NCBI RefSeq assembly: GCF_002902945.1
Contig: NZ_CP026102.1
Location: forward strand, 310,001 to 374,000
Reading direction: 5' to 3'
Length of the DNA stretch: 64,000 nucleotides
Source of the DNA: Paraburkholderia caribensis
GTDB taxonomy: Bacteria; Pseudomonadota; Gammaproteobacteria; Burkholderiales; Burkholderiaceae
Positions 1-8,746 of this stretch are shown piece by piece. Each line of letters opens with the position of its first letter. Position 1 is the stretch's first letter. The translations under genes and the position numbers were made by a program. The notes under the pieces were generated by a model. That model saw only the letters and a program-made list of their open reading frames with translations. It did not search any database and was not told where the DNA came from.

Positions 1-48
1 GCCGAGAAAGCCGGTCACTACGGTCGTAGGGATTTTCTTGAGTCGCAT
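1..48 (-). CDS. CobW/COG0523-family GTPase, N-terminus only (gene runs off the left edge)
   Basis: Read on the minus strand, an ATG at 48 opens the peptide MRLKKIPTTVVTGFLG, after which the window ends. The IPTTVVTGFLG string is the characteristic beginning of CobW/COG0523 G3E GTPases, just before the P-loop. An aagga stretch lies about 10 bases upstream as ribosome binding site. Family members are metal chaperone or metal insertion GTPases (cobalamin, zinc or nitrile hydratase). Only 16 residues are visible, so the subfamily and any CXCC motif cannot be judged. I saw no cobalamin riboswitch signature upstream. Confidence 0.7.
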   Translation of the reverse strand, partial: MRLKKIPTTVVTGFLG

Positions 49-509
49 CGCGGTCGTCCTTGGCGCTTGCCTTGCGGCGGTGCGCAGGTTGGGAACGCAC
101 GATTCTTAGCGACTTCCAGGCCGAATTGTCGCGGCTGTCTTCGGGGCGACCATAGTTGGCAGGAATATGCGGCCAGGGTTACCGGATTTGCCGGAACGGT
201 GCCGGACGGACAGAAGACGGGTGGGAGAGAAAAGGCGCGGCGCTATCGACAATGGGGCGCGCGTGATCGCAAACGGTGCGGGAGATGCATCGAAGCGTGC
301 GGTGCGAGGTGCGAGGCTTGAAAAAGGGAAATGCAATGGTGTGTGCGACGCCACACATACGCGCATCGCCGAAATCTTATCCTCGGATATAAGCGTCAAC
401 CGATGGATCGCGAGTTGTTGCTGTTCTATCTCAGGGCCAGTTGCAGTTCAGGCTCGCGCAGGCGGGAGACTGCGATGGGTGTCCATGCATGTGCCGCTAC
501 GGAGTTAAC
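49..509. other. Intergenic stretch between the cobW-type gene and a small hypothetical gene
   Basis: Open frames here (for example 167-508 plus and 106-399 minus) give low-complexity, Arg/Ser/Pro-rich translations without family resemblance, so I treat them as chance frames. A weak dyad (cttat...ataag, 375-392) could be a metal-regulator site for the leftward gene, but it does not match a Zur box well. Nothing else recognised. Confidence 0.5.
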
Positions 510-824
510 ATGATTCCTCCGATATTGCAGAGCGTTCAGCAGGCGTGCAACGATTTCTACAACAACACGGGGATACAGACGAGTCCACAGGCCGTGGACT
601 TCATGGCTGGCGTCATTAGCCTCGTCACTGAAGATCCGCATCCCACCTGGAACATACCGGGAGGAAACGTCGAGAAGCTGACGCAAGCCTACCAGGCAGC
701 CGTACCGATCTTTCTGTATCAGATTCTCAAGCAGATGGAATACGAAAGAAATATTACGGCGTTCGACGTGGTGCATTGGCTAGCCTTCAATCTGGATCAG
801 TTCATTTGCGTGATCAAGAAATAG
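510..824 (+). CDS. Hypothetical 104-aa soluble protein
   Basis: The ATG at 510 follows ggag (501-504) at a good distance; the longer frame opening at 441 lacks this. The predicted protein is small, mostly helical, has no signal peptide or membrane segment, and contains several aromatic residues in its C-terminal half (WNIPGG, DVVHWLAFNLDQF). I do not recognise a family. It ends 21 bases before the next gene on the same strand, so the two are probably co-transcribed. Function unknown; reality as a gene is supported by the ribosome binding site and tight spacing only. Confidence 0.5.
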   Translation: MIPPILQSVQQACNDFYNNTGIQTSPQAVDFMAGVISLVTEDPHPTWNIPGGNVEKLTQAYQAAVPIFLYQILKQMEYERNITAFDVVHWLAFNLDQFICVIKK

Positions 825-845
825 CGGACCCGGCAAAGCCTTCAT

Positions 846-1661
846 ATGTCTTCTCCTCCGCCATCGCCCGATCCTCCGCCGAGTCCGTGGACGGTTCTCA
901 GTGAATTCTCGAAAGGCATTGTGACGCTTTCGAGTGCCATTTTCGCACTGACAGCGGCGTTCTCGGGCAATCTGCTCGGCAAGCCCAGTAGTTCGAACTA
1001 CATTGTCCTGCTGCTGTTGTCGTGGGCGGCGCTTGCTTTTTCTATCTGGAGTGCTTCGACTTGTCAGGGTCTTCTGATTAATTTTCTAAGAGATCCCACT
1101 GACGATAAAAGCAGAAAGCGCGCAATCTGGAGAGCAAACGGGTCGCACTTCACGATGCTGCTCGGTCTCCTGTTGTTTGCCGCTTTCGCAATGTTATGTT
1201 TGAACGTCAAACCAGTCGAACCGCTCGATGCACGCGCAGCCGCCGACAAGACCGTGGGCGCCGCGACCGATATGTACAAACGTCCGGCGTCCGATTTCGC
1301 AGTTCGTACAGTGGAGTGGGTAGAACGCGCAAAGACCTATAACGTGACATTGGACCAGGCATCGGCGTCACGCCGTGTTGTCTTCGAGATCGATGCAACG
1401 AATGGGCACGTGATTCAAAGCTCGGTTCAGGACCTCACAAAACCCGTCGTGGTTCATCGTGATCCATTCGATATCCAGCTTCAACTCGCGAGACAGGGCT
1501 ACAAGCCTGGACCGGTCGACGGCGTGATCGGAAAGCGAACCATCGCGGCGATTGCCCGTTTTCAGGCCGATCACGGGCTTGCAGCAAGCGGGATGGTAGA
1601 TGAAGCGACATTGGCCGCCTTGTTTCCGACGCACGTTTCTTCGCAAGCAGGGGCTCCCTGA
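846..1661 (+). CDS. Membrane protein with C-terminal peptidoglycan-binding (PG_binding_1) domain
   Basis: The 271-residue product starts with a Pro-rich cytosolic tail (about 1-16), followed by three probable membrane segments near residues 23-45, 50-72 and 103-121. A soluble stretch of about 85 residues leads into a repeat typical of PG_binding_1 domains (about 205-260: IQLQLARQGYKPGPVDGVIG, then IAAIARFQADHGL). The domain would sit in the periplasm and bind cell-wall peptide. No catalytic hydrolase domain is attached, so it is more likely an anchor or sensor than an enzyme. The ribosome binding site is weak. The role and partner are not known; the small gene 21 bases upstream may belong with it. 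Confidence 0.7.
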   Translation: MSSPPPSPDPPPSPWTVLSEFSKGIVTLSSAIFALTAAFSGNLLGKPSSSNYIVLLLLSWAALAFSIWSASTCQGLLINFLRDPTDDKSRKRAIWRANGSHFTMLLGLLLFAAFAMLCLNVKPVEPLDARAAADKTVGAATDMYKRPASDFAVRTVEWVERAKTYNVTLDQASASRRVVFEIDATNGHVIQSSVQDLTKPVVVHRDPFDIQLQLARQGYKPGPVDGVIGKRTIAAIARFQADHGLAASGMVDEATLAALFPTHVSSQAGAP

Positions 1662-1758
1662 CCGACCTTTCGGCGATGAATCCCGTTTAGTACCGTCGCG
1701 GTTTCTCACTCGTCAACGTAGGTAGAATGCCCGTGTCCCACAAGGCTACCCCTTCGCT

Positions 1759-2673
1759 ATGGAAATCAAGTGGATCGAGGACTTCATTGCCCTCGCTCAG
1801 TACCAGAGCTTTTCACGCGCAGCAGAATTCCGGAACGTCACTCAATCTGGATTCAGCAGGCGCATTCAGTCTCTCGAACAATGGGTTGGCGCGGAACTGA
1901 TCGACCGCAGCAGCTTTCCTCCCGTCCTGACGCCTGCGGGGCAACTGTTCCGCGAAGTCGCCGACGACGTCCTGAACAAGCTCTTCGATACCCGCGCGAT
2001 CATCCGTACCGAGCAACGCATCGCCGGCAAGAGCCTGCAGATTGCAGCCGGGCACACGATCGCGTTGAGCTTCCTGCCTGCGTGGCTCAAGCATCTTTCG
2101 ACTCACCTTGGCGAAGTGCGCGCACGTGTGGTGCCCACCAATGTGCACGACTCGATCCTGATGCTCGTGAACGGCAATTGCGAGTTGATGTTCGCGTACC
2201 ACCATCCCGAACTACCGCTGCATCTCGATCCAGTGAAGTATGAGCACGTCACGGTCGGTATCGATACGCTCATGCCTGCGAGCCGGCCGAACCCGCGTCT
2301 GGCTCCGTTGTTCCGCCTGCCGGGAACGACGAAGCAGCCCTTGCCGCACATTTCGTACACGGAAACGAGCTACTTCGGACGTTGTCTTGCCTTGCTGCTC
2401 AGCCGGGCTTCCGATACGCCCGCCTTGCGGCTTCACTATGAGTCGGACATGGCCGAAGTGCTCAAGAAGCTCGTCATGGAGGGCGAAGGACTCGCGTGGT
2501 TGCCGAAGAGCGCCATCGCCGCCGAACTCGACGAGGGCGAACTGGTTCCCGCTGGGCCGTCTGCGTGGAATCTGGAGATCGAGCTTCGCGTCTACCGCGA
2601 CGCATCCAACCGCAATGAGTTTCTGGATACGCTCTGGCAACATCTTCGTGCCGTTTCACCCGTGACGCGCTAG
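1759..2673 (+). CDS. LysR-family transcriptional regulator, HypT/YjiE-like
   Basis: A 304-residue LysR protein with an N-terminal winged helix-turn-helix (about 3-62: IEDFIALAQYQSFSRAAEFR, then SQSGFSRRIQSLEQ-like spacing) and a substrate-binding domain. The sequence resembles E. coli HypT/YjiE along its length: the KWIEDFIAL start, the IAAGHTIALSFLPAWL segment after the linker helix, the SYFGR motif and a GLAWLPKSAI motif. HypT is a hypochlorite-responsive regulator in E. coli; whether this homologue senses an oxidant or aspartate is unknown. It lies 181 bases upstream of, and on the same strand as, a symporter-racemase-aspartase set, which it plausibly controls. It is not divergent, unlike many LysR regulators. 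Confidence 0.8.
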   Translation: MEIKWIEDFIALAQYQSFSRAAEFRNVTQSGFSRRIQSLEQWVGAELIDRSSFPPVLTPAGQLFREVADDVLNKLFDTRAIIRTEQRIAGKSLQIAAGHTIALSFLPAWLKHLSTHLGEVRARVVPTNVHDSILMLVNGNCELMFAYHHPELPLHLDPVKYEHVTVGIDTLMPASRPNPRLAPLFRLPGTTKQPLPHISYTETSYFGRCLALLLSRASDTPALRLHYESDMAEVLKKLVMEGEGLAWLPKSAIAAELDEGELVPAGPSAWNLEIELRVYRDASNRNEFLDTLWQHLRAVSPVTR

Positions 2674-2854
2674 GGTTTTCCCGCCTTATGCGGATTTCGC
2701 ATGCCCGCATGCAGCACTTGCATTCACGTGTTTTTGACCATCTCTACCATCCGTTCTGATTCTGACGCGACGTAAGGCCGACGTCGCTCCAGACCTCTTC
2801 CAGTGCACTGCAGTCGCCTTGCGATTGCAGTGCGCCACTCAAGGACGGATGGAC

Positions 2855-4135
2855 ATGAAAAATCGCCTTACTCTGAATATTGCCGCGGGGATGGTGCTCG
2901 GGGTCGTTGCTGGCTACGTGTGTCACACGAGCTTGTCCGACCCGGCGACGGTCAAGGCCGTGGCCGGTTATTTCTCGATCGTCACGGACATCTTTCTGCG
3001 GCTCATCAAGATGATCATCGCGCCGCTGGTCTTCGCGACCCTCGTGTCCGGGCTGGCGGGGATGGACAGCGGGCAGGATGTCGGCCGTATCGGCCTGCGC
3101 TCGGTGGGCTGGTTCATCTGTGCATCGTTGCTGTCTCTGGGTCTGGGTCTCGTGCTGGCCAATCTGCTGCAGCCGGGCGCCGGCCTCCATCTGGTCGAGA
3201 ATGCCGGTGAGGTGAGTACCGGGCTCAATACGTCGGCGTTGAACGTCAAGGACGTCATCACGCACGCGTTTCCGACCAGCCTGATGGATGCGATGGCGCG
3301 CAACGACATCCTGCAGATTCTGGTGTTCTCCGTCCTGCTCGGACTCGCACTCAGTGCGTTGAAGAAAGACGAACGCGTGATGGTCGTCATCAAGGTCATC
3401 GACGGGATGGTGCCCGTCATGCTGCGCCTGACCAACTATGTGATGCGCGCCGCGCCATTGGGCGTGTTCGGGGCCATTGCTTCGGCGGTGACGCTGCGGG
3501 GCGTGGATGTGCTCTACACGTACGGCAAGCTGATTGGCTCGTTCTATCTGGGCCTGGCGCTGTTGTGGGCGATTCTGACGGGCGTTGGCTATGTGTTCCT
3601 CGGCCGTCGCGTCGGCACCTTGCTCAAGGCTGTGCGCGAGCCGGCTATGATCGCCTTCTCGACGGCCAGCAGCGAGGCAGCCTATCCGCGTCTGACGGAG
3701 CAGCTGGAGAAGTTCGGCGTCGACAAGAAGGTCGTCGGTTTCACGCTGCCGCTGGGCTATGCATTCAATCTGGATGGCTCGATGATGTATCAGGCGTTTG
3801 CCGCGATCTTCATCGCGCAGGCCTTCGGCGTAGACATGCCTGTTTCGCAGCAGATCTTCATGTTGCTGGTGCTGATGCTGAGCAGCAAGGGCATGGCCAG
3901 TGTGCCGCGCGGTTCGGTGGTCGTCGTCGCCGCGGTGGCGCCGATGTTCCATCTGCCTGCAGCAGGCGTGACGATGGTGCTCGCCATCGATCAGATCCTC
4001 GATATGGGACGCACCATGACGAACGTCATCGGCAATAGCGTAGCGACCGCCGTCATTGCAAAGTGGGAGGGCCGCCGGCAAAGCGAGCCTGTGGATGCGC
4101 CGCTGTTCGATCAGGCGGAGGTCGGAGCGAAATGA
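2855..4135 (+). CDS. Dicarboxylate/amino acid:cation symporter (DAACS family), copy 1
   Basis: The 426-residue integral membrane protein shows hallmarks of the GltP/DctA family: the Ser-rich hairpin FSTASSEAAYPRL, the GYAFNLDGSMMY motif and the terminal DMGRTMTNVIGNSVAT transport-core motif. These proteins import C4-dicarboxylates, aspartate or glutamate with protons or sodium. I chose ATG 2855 because aagga (2841-2845) lies nine bases upstream; ATG 2849 is only three bases from it. The stop overlaps the start of the racemase gene (ATGA), implying translational coupling. This context suggests aspartate or a related amino acid as substrate. A second, clearly related symporter is encoded 3.3 kb downstream. 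Confidence 0.85.
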   Translation: MKNRLTLNIAAGMVLGVVAGYVCHTSLSDPATVKAVAGYFSIVTDIFLRLIKMIIAPLVFATLVSGLAGMDSGQDVGRIGLRSVGWFICASLLSLGLGLVLANLLQPGAGLHLVENAGEVSTGLNTSALNVKDVITHAFPTSLMDAMARNDILQILVFSVLLGLALSALKKDERVMVVIKVIDGMVPVMLRLTNYVMRAAPLGVFGAIASAVTLRGVDVLYTYGKLIGSFYLGLALLWAILTGVGYVFLGRRVGTLLKAVREPAMIAFSTASSEAAYPRLTEQLEKFGVDKKVVGFTLPLGYAFNLDGSMMYQAFAAIFIAQAFGVDMPVSQQIFMLLVLMLSSKGMASVPRGSVVVVAAVAPMFHLPAAGVTMVLAIDQILDMGRTMTNVIGNSVATAVIAKWEGRRQSEPVDAPLFDQAEVGAK

Positions 4136-5613
4136 CGTCCGGCAATGTCGACAACAGACGCAAGTACGGTATCGTCGGCGGCCTTGGGCCGCTGGGAAGC
4201 GCGGACGTGTTCTTCAAGCTCGTCAAGGCGATGCCGCCGTCGACGGACGCCGAGCACGCCGATCTGATTTTCCAGCAGCATCCGTTCAGGAGCTCCGGCG
4301 TGGGAAGCGCCGCCACGACCGAGCGCAAGCTGTACATCTTCAACATGATCCGCGATTTTGAAAAGCGGGGCGTGACGACAGTCGTGCTTCCCTGCTTTCT
4401 CAGTCACACCTTCATCGACGAACTGAAATCGAACACGACCCTGCAGATCGTCGATATGGTGGAAGCGGTGCGTCATCACATCCGCAAGCGTTTTCGCGGA
4501 GCGCGTCGCATAGGCATCCTCGCCTCGGACTACACGCGGGAGAAGCGTCTGTTCGAGCGTTACTTCACGCCGCCGGAGTTCGAGGTTGTCCATCCGCGCA
4601 TGGATGACGGCATCGACCTCGTCACCGAAGCGGTGTACGGCCAGGAAGGCATCAAGACCGGCCATCTGCGCGGCCGGCCGGTCGAACTGCTGCACAACGC
4701 TTGCGCGGATCTTATCGAGCAAGGCGTCGATGTCATCGTTCCGGGCATGACCGAAATCGCGCTCGTCGCGGATGAAATCCGTCTGCTGAATGTGCCGCTG
4801 ATCGATCCCAACCTCGTGTACGCGCAGCACGTCGTGTCGGGCCAATACGACCCGCCCTCGGGTGTGTTCAAGGTTGGGGTCGTGGGCGGCGTCGGCCCCG
4901 CTGCGACGATTGATTTCCTCGACAAGATCGTGCGCAACACACCGGCCCAACGGGACCAGGATCACATCAGGCTGCTGGTCGAACAGAACCCGCAGATTCC
5001 CGATCGTACCGAGAATCTGATTGGCGACGGCGCGGACCCGACGGTGTCGCTGTATGCAACGTGCAAGCGGCTGGAGGAGGGCGATGCCGACATCATCGCC
5101 ATTCCGTGCAACACCGCCCACGCGTTTGTGGAACGCATCCAGCCGTACCTCGGCATTCCCATCGTGAACATGCTGACGGAAACGGTCCGCTATCTGCGCG
5201 AGTCGTATCCGGCGCAACGCGAGATCGGCGTGCTCGCGACCTCGGGCACGATTGCGAGCGGTGTTTATGAAAAAGCGCTTGAATCGCAGGGGCTTCGCCA
5301 GATTGCGCCGGGACCCGAACTCCAGGCGCGCGTGATGGAAGCGATCTACGGCAAGGACGGCGTGAAGGCAGGGTTCACGACGGGGCAATGTCAGGAAGAC
5401 ATCGCTGAAGCTGTCGAAGGCCTGATTGCAGAAGGTGTCGAAGTCATCGTGCTTGGCTGCACCGAACTCCCGCTGCTGCTGCCACACAGCGAGTTCACGG
5501 GCAGAAGCGGCGCGCGCGCGAGGCTGATCGATCCAACCGACGTGCTGGCCCGGCAGTGCATCGCGCATGCAACGGCGGCCAGCGAGTCACCCGCTCGCAC
5601 GAGCACAACGTAA
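4132..5613 (+). CDS. Tandem double-domain aspartate/glutamate racemase-family protein
   Basis: At 493 residues this is about twice the usual length (about 230) of an Asp/Glu racemase. Residues about 10-240 and 243-480 are two homologous domains, each beginning with a KxGxVGG-GP motif (YGIVGGLGPLG and VGVVGGVGPAA). The C-terminal half keeps both catalytic cysteines: Cys326 in IPCNTAH and Cys443 in LGCTELP. The N-terminal half has Cys88 in LPCFLSH, but Met206 replaces the second cysteine (VPGMTEIA), so it probably cannot racemise by the two-base mechanism. The start at 4132 overlaps the symporter stop. With aspartase downstream, the likely task is converting D-aspartate to L-aspartate; a hydantoin-racemase-like or other acid specificity is possible. 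Confidence 0.85.
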   Translation: MTSGNVDNRRKYGIVGGLGPLGSADVFFKLVKAMPPSTDAEHADLIFQQHPFRSSGVGSAATTERKLYIFNMIRDFEKRGVTTVVLPCFLSHTFIDELKSNTTLQIVDMVEAVRHHIRKRFRGARRIGILASDYTREKRLFERYFTPPEFEVVHPRMDDGIDLVTEAVYGQEGIKTGHLRGRPVELLHNACADLIEQGVDVIVPGMTEIALVADEIRLLNVPLIDPNLVYAQHVVSGQYDPPSGVFKVGVVGGVGPAATIDFLDKIVRNTPAQRDQDHIRLLVEQNPQIPDRTENLIGDGADPTVSLYATCKRLEEGDADIIAIPCNTAHAFVERIQPYLGIPIVNMLTETVRYLRESYPAQREIGVLATSGTIASGVYEKALESQGLRQIAPGPELQARVMEAIYGKDGVKAGFTTGQCQEDIAEAVEGLIAEGVEVIVLGCTELPLLLPHSEFTGRSGARARLIDPTDVLARQCIAHATAASESPARTSTT

Positions 5614-5699
5614 CGCCAATTCTGTCGACGCGACGAACCCGTTGCCTGAATGCATCGGGTGCCGTCGAGCCATCACTGACACGCTAACGGAGCGACACG

Positions 5700-7145
5700 A
5701 TGTCCCCATCCAATGAACGGATCGAGCACGATCTTCTTGGCGATCTGCCCGTGCCGAACGACGCCTACTACGGTGTGCACACGCTTCGCGCACTTGCCAA
5801 TTTCCCGATCACCGGCATCCCGATCTCGACGTATCCGAATCTCGTCAACGCGCTGGCGTGCGTGAAAGAGGCGGCGGCCATGGCCAACTACGACCTCGGC
5901 CTGCTTGCGGAACACAAGATGAAGGCGATCGTTCACGCGTGCCGTGAGATCCGCAACGGCATCGCGCATGACCAGTTCGTTGTCGACGTCATTCAGGGCG
6001 GTGCGGGCACGTCGACCAACATGAACGCGAACGAAGTGATCGCCAATCTGGCGCTCGAACAGCTTGGCCACGCGCGCGGCGACTACGCGCTGCTGCATCC
6101 CAACGAAGACGTCAATCTCGGTCAAAGCACGAATGACGTGTACCCGACCGCGTTGAAGATCGCGACGTACATGGGGATCGTTCAGCTGGTGCATGCGATG
6201 GGGATATTGCGTCACTCATTCGAACGCAAGGCAGAGGAATTCCGCGACGACCTCAAGATGGGGCGAACGCAATTGCAGGACGCGGTTCCGATGACGCTCG
6301 GTCAGGAGTTCAGCACGTTCGCGGTCATGCTCGGAGAAGACGAAGAGCGGCTCATGGAAGCGTTGAAGCTGATCTGCGAGATCAATCTTGGCGCAACGGC
6401 CATCGGCACCGGCATTAACACCTCGCCCGAATACGCTGCGCTTGCGTGCCGGCATCTTGCCAGCATCACGGGCGTACCCGTCATTACGTCACCCAATCTC
6501 GTCGAGGCGACGCAAGACGTGGGCTCGTTCGTCCAGTTGTCGGGCGTGCTCAAGCGCGTGGCGATCAAGCTCTCCAAGACGTGTAACGACCTTCGGCTTC
6601 TTTCGAGCGGTCCGCGCGCGGGCTTTGGCGAGATCAATCTGCCGCCCGTCCAGGCGGGTTCCAGCATCATGCCTGGCAAGGTCAACCCGGTCATTCCGGA
6701 AGTCGTCAACCAGATCGCCTTTGAAGTCATCGGCAATGACGTGACTGTGAGCTTTGCGGCAGAAGCCGGTCAGCTGCAATTGAATGCGTTCGAGCCGCTG
6801 ATTGCGCATAGCCTCTTCAAGAGCATTGCACACCTGCGTGCGGGATGCCTCACGCTTGCTTCGAAGTGTGTCGAGGGGATCACGGCGAATCGTGACCGGC
6901 TTCATGCGCTCGTCGAGAACTCGATCGGCATCGTGACGGCGCTCAATCCGTATATCGGTTATACCAACGCGACGCAGGTGGCGCGCGAGGCGCTCGCGTC
7001 GGGCAGAAGCGTCGCCGAGATCGTCGTGGAGAAGGGGCTGCTGAGCCGGGCGCAACTCGACGAAATCCTGCAACCGTCGATGCTGACCCAGCCCAGACAG
7101 GCCGTTGTGTTTTCGCCATCGCTGAACGAGGGGGACGGTGCTTGA
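5700..7145 (+). CDS. aspA: Aspartate ammonia-lyase (aspartase)
   Basis: A 481-residue member of the fumarase/aspartase superfamily. It opens like E. coli AspA (RIEHDLLGDLPVPNDAYYGVH), carries the GQSTNDVYPTA region and the superfamily signature GSSIMPGKVNP near residue 320. That loop holds the catalytic serine. Aspartase reversibly deaminates L-aspartate to fumarate and ammonia, feeding the TCA cycle. The gene lies 86 bases after the racemase with ggag seven bases before the ATG. Together with the symporters this makes a coherent aspartate uptake, racemisation and deamination pathway. Fumarase is a distant alternative, but the N-terminus is aspartase-like. Confidence 0.9.
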   Translation: MSPSNERIEHDLLGDLPVPNDAYYGVHTLRALANFPITGIPISTYPNLVNALACVKEAAAMANYDLGLLAEHKMKAIVHACREIRNGIAHDQFVVDVIQGGAGTSTNMNANEVIANLALEQLGHARGDYALLHPNEDVNLGQSTNDVYPTALKIATYMGIVQLVHAMGILRHSFERKAEEFRDDLKMGRTQLQDAVPMTLGQEFSTFAVMLGEDEERLMEALKLICEINLGATAIGTGINTSPEYAALACRHLASITGVPVITSPNLVEATQDVGSFVQLSGVLKRVAIKLSKTCNDLRLLSSGPRAGFGEINLPPVQAGSSIMPGKVNPVIPEVVNQIAFEVIGNDVTVSFAAEAGQLQLNAFEPLIAHSLFKSIAHLRAGCLTLASKCVEGITANRDRLHALVENSIGIVTALNPYIGYTNATQVAREALASGRSVAEIVVEKGLLSRAQLDEILQPSMLTQPRQAVVFSPSLNEGDGA

Positions 7146-7425
7146 TGGCGCCTCGTCGCCCGCGATGGAAGTCTGCGCGGTTAGATCGTCGACTCTGGAT
7201 GAGCGAAACGCTACACTCTGAGTATTCGACGACTACCGTAAGCTGTCGGGACGGGCCGAACTCCACGGGCCCGACGCACTACGGGCGCAGTCTTTGCCCT
7301 CCGGCATGTGATATTCCGCTGCCGGACAGTCTTGAACGTTGTAGATAGCATTCCGGGCAACGCCTGGCGCATCCTGTTTCGACCTTTCCATCCGCAATAC
7401 ACGCGTAGTGCATGGAGGCTTCGAG

Positions 7426-8733
7426 ATGAACAGAAAAAATGCCGCGGCCATCTGGATTCTGATCGCGATGCTGTTGGGCATCGGGATCGGCTACATGATC
7501 TACACGAGTTTTCCGGACAAGAAGGCTGCCACCGAGATCGCGGGCTACATCTCGCTGGTGTCGGACGTGTTCCTGCGTCTGATCAAGATGGTGATCGGCC
7601 CGCTCGTCTTCTCTACGCTCGTGGTCGGCATTGCGCACATGGGCGACGCGGCCTCGGTCGGTCGCGTGTTCGCGAAAGCGCTAGGCTGGTTCGTCACCGC
7701 TTCGCTGGTCTCGCTGCTGCTCGGCCTGTTGATGTCCAATCTGCTCAGGCCCGGCGAGAATCTTGGGCTGCCGCTGCCCGACATTGGCGCGTCGGCGAAC
7801 CTGGCCACCGCCAAGTTCACGCTGAAGGACTTCGTCGGTCACATGGTTCCCAGGTCCTTCGCCGAGTCGATGGCCAACAACGAAATCCTGCAGATCGTCG
7901 TGTTCTCGATGTTCTTCGGCATTGCGCTCGCCGCGCTGGGTGAGAAGGGCAAGGTGCTGGTGGCCGCGATCGACCAGCTCTCGCACGTCATGCTCAAGAT
8001 CACCGGTTACGTGATGAAGCTCGCGCCGCTGGCGGTGCTGGCGGCGATGGCCTCTACCGTGGCCGTCAACGGGCTGACTATCCTGTTGAAGTTCGCGGTC
8101 TTCATGGGCGACTTCTACCTCAGCCTTTTCCTGTTGTGGGCGGTGCTCACGGCGGCTGGCTTCGTGTTCCTCGGGCCGCGCGTGTTCAAGCTGCTGGCGC
8201 TGATCAAGGAAGCATTCATGCTTTCCTTCGCGACCGCGAGTTCGGAGGCCGCGTATCCGAAGATTCTCGACGCGCTCGACCGTTTCGGCGTAAATCGCAA
8301 GATTTCCAGCTTTGTGATGCCGATGGGTTATTCGTTCAACCTCGACGGCTCGATGATGTATTGCACGTTCGCGACGCTGTTCATCGCCCAGGCGTACAAC
8401 ATGCACCTCTCGCTGGGTACGCAGCTGACCATGCTGCTGATCCTGATGCTGACGTCCAAAGGGATGGCCGGCGTGCCGCGCGCTTCACTGGTGGTGATTG
8501 CCGCCACGCTCAACCAGTTTGGCATTCCAGAAGCCGGGTTGCTGCTGATCCTGGGCGTGGATACGTTCCTCGACATGGGCCGTTCGGCGACGAACGCGGT
8601 GGGCAACTCGATTGCGAGCGCGGTGGTCGGCAAGTGGGAAGGGGCGCTGCTGTCAGAAGCCGACGCCGCGGCCAACGCGGCGCGCATCGACGCCGAACTC
8701 GGCGCGACGCTGGCCCATCCGGCGGAAAGCTGA
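7426..8733 (+). CDS. Dicarboxylate/amino acid:cation symporter (DAACS family), copy 2
   Basis: The 435-residue symporter is close in sequence to the copy at 2855-4135: both share the FLRLIKMxIxPLVFxTLVxGxAxM stretch, the FATASSEAAYPKI hairpin, FNLDGSMMY and DMGRSATNAVGNS. The start at 7426 has tggagg seven bases upstream; an upstream in-frame GTG at 7408 lacks such a site. A 280-base gap follows aspA, so it may have its own promoter. The binding-protein gene follows after 13 bases and is probably co-transcribed. Substrate is inferred from context as a C4-dicarboxylate or acidic amino acid. Carrying two paralogues within one cluster suggests separate substrates, for instance uptake and fumarate/succinate exchange. 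Confidence 0.85.
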   Translation: MNRKNAAAIWILIAMLLGIGIGYMIYTSFPDKKAATEIAGYISLVSDVFLRLIKMVIGPLVFSTLVVGIAHMGDAASVGRVFAKALGWFVTASLVSLLLGLLMSNLLRPGENLGLPLPDIGASANLATAKFTLKDFVGHMVPRSFAESMANNEILQIVVFSMFFGIALAALGEKGKVLVAAIDQLSHVMLKITGYVMKLAPLAVLAAMASTVAVNGLTILLKFAVFMGDFYLSLFLLWAVLTAAGFVFLGPRVFKLLALIKEAFMLSFATASSEAAYPKILDALDRFGVNRKISSFVMPMGYSFNLDGSMMYCTFATLFIAQAYNMHLSLGTQLTMLLILMLTSKGMAGVPRASLVVIAATLNQFGIPEAGLLLILGVDTFLDMGRSATNAVGNSIASAVVGKWEGALLSEADAAANAARIDAELGATLAHPAES

Positions 8734-8746
8734 CAGGGACTGTGCC

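Noticed and set aside
375..392. cttat...ataag dyad, considered as Zur operator of the cobW-type gene
   Set aside because: Only five-base arms and poor match to the Zur consensus; kept as a note in the intergenic entry.
2744..4081. Long minus-strand frame opposite the first symporter
   Set aside because: His/Arg/Gln-rich antisense shadow of a high-GC gene, no family resemblance.
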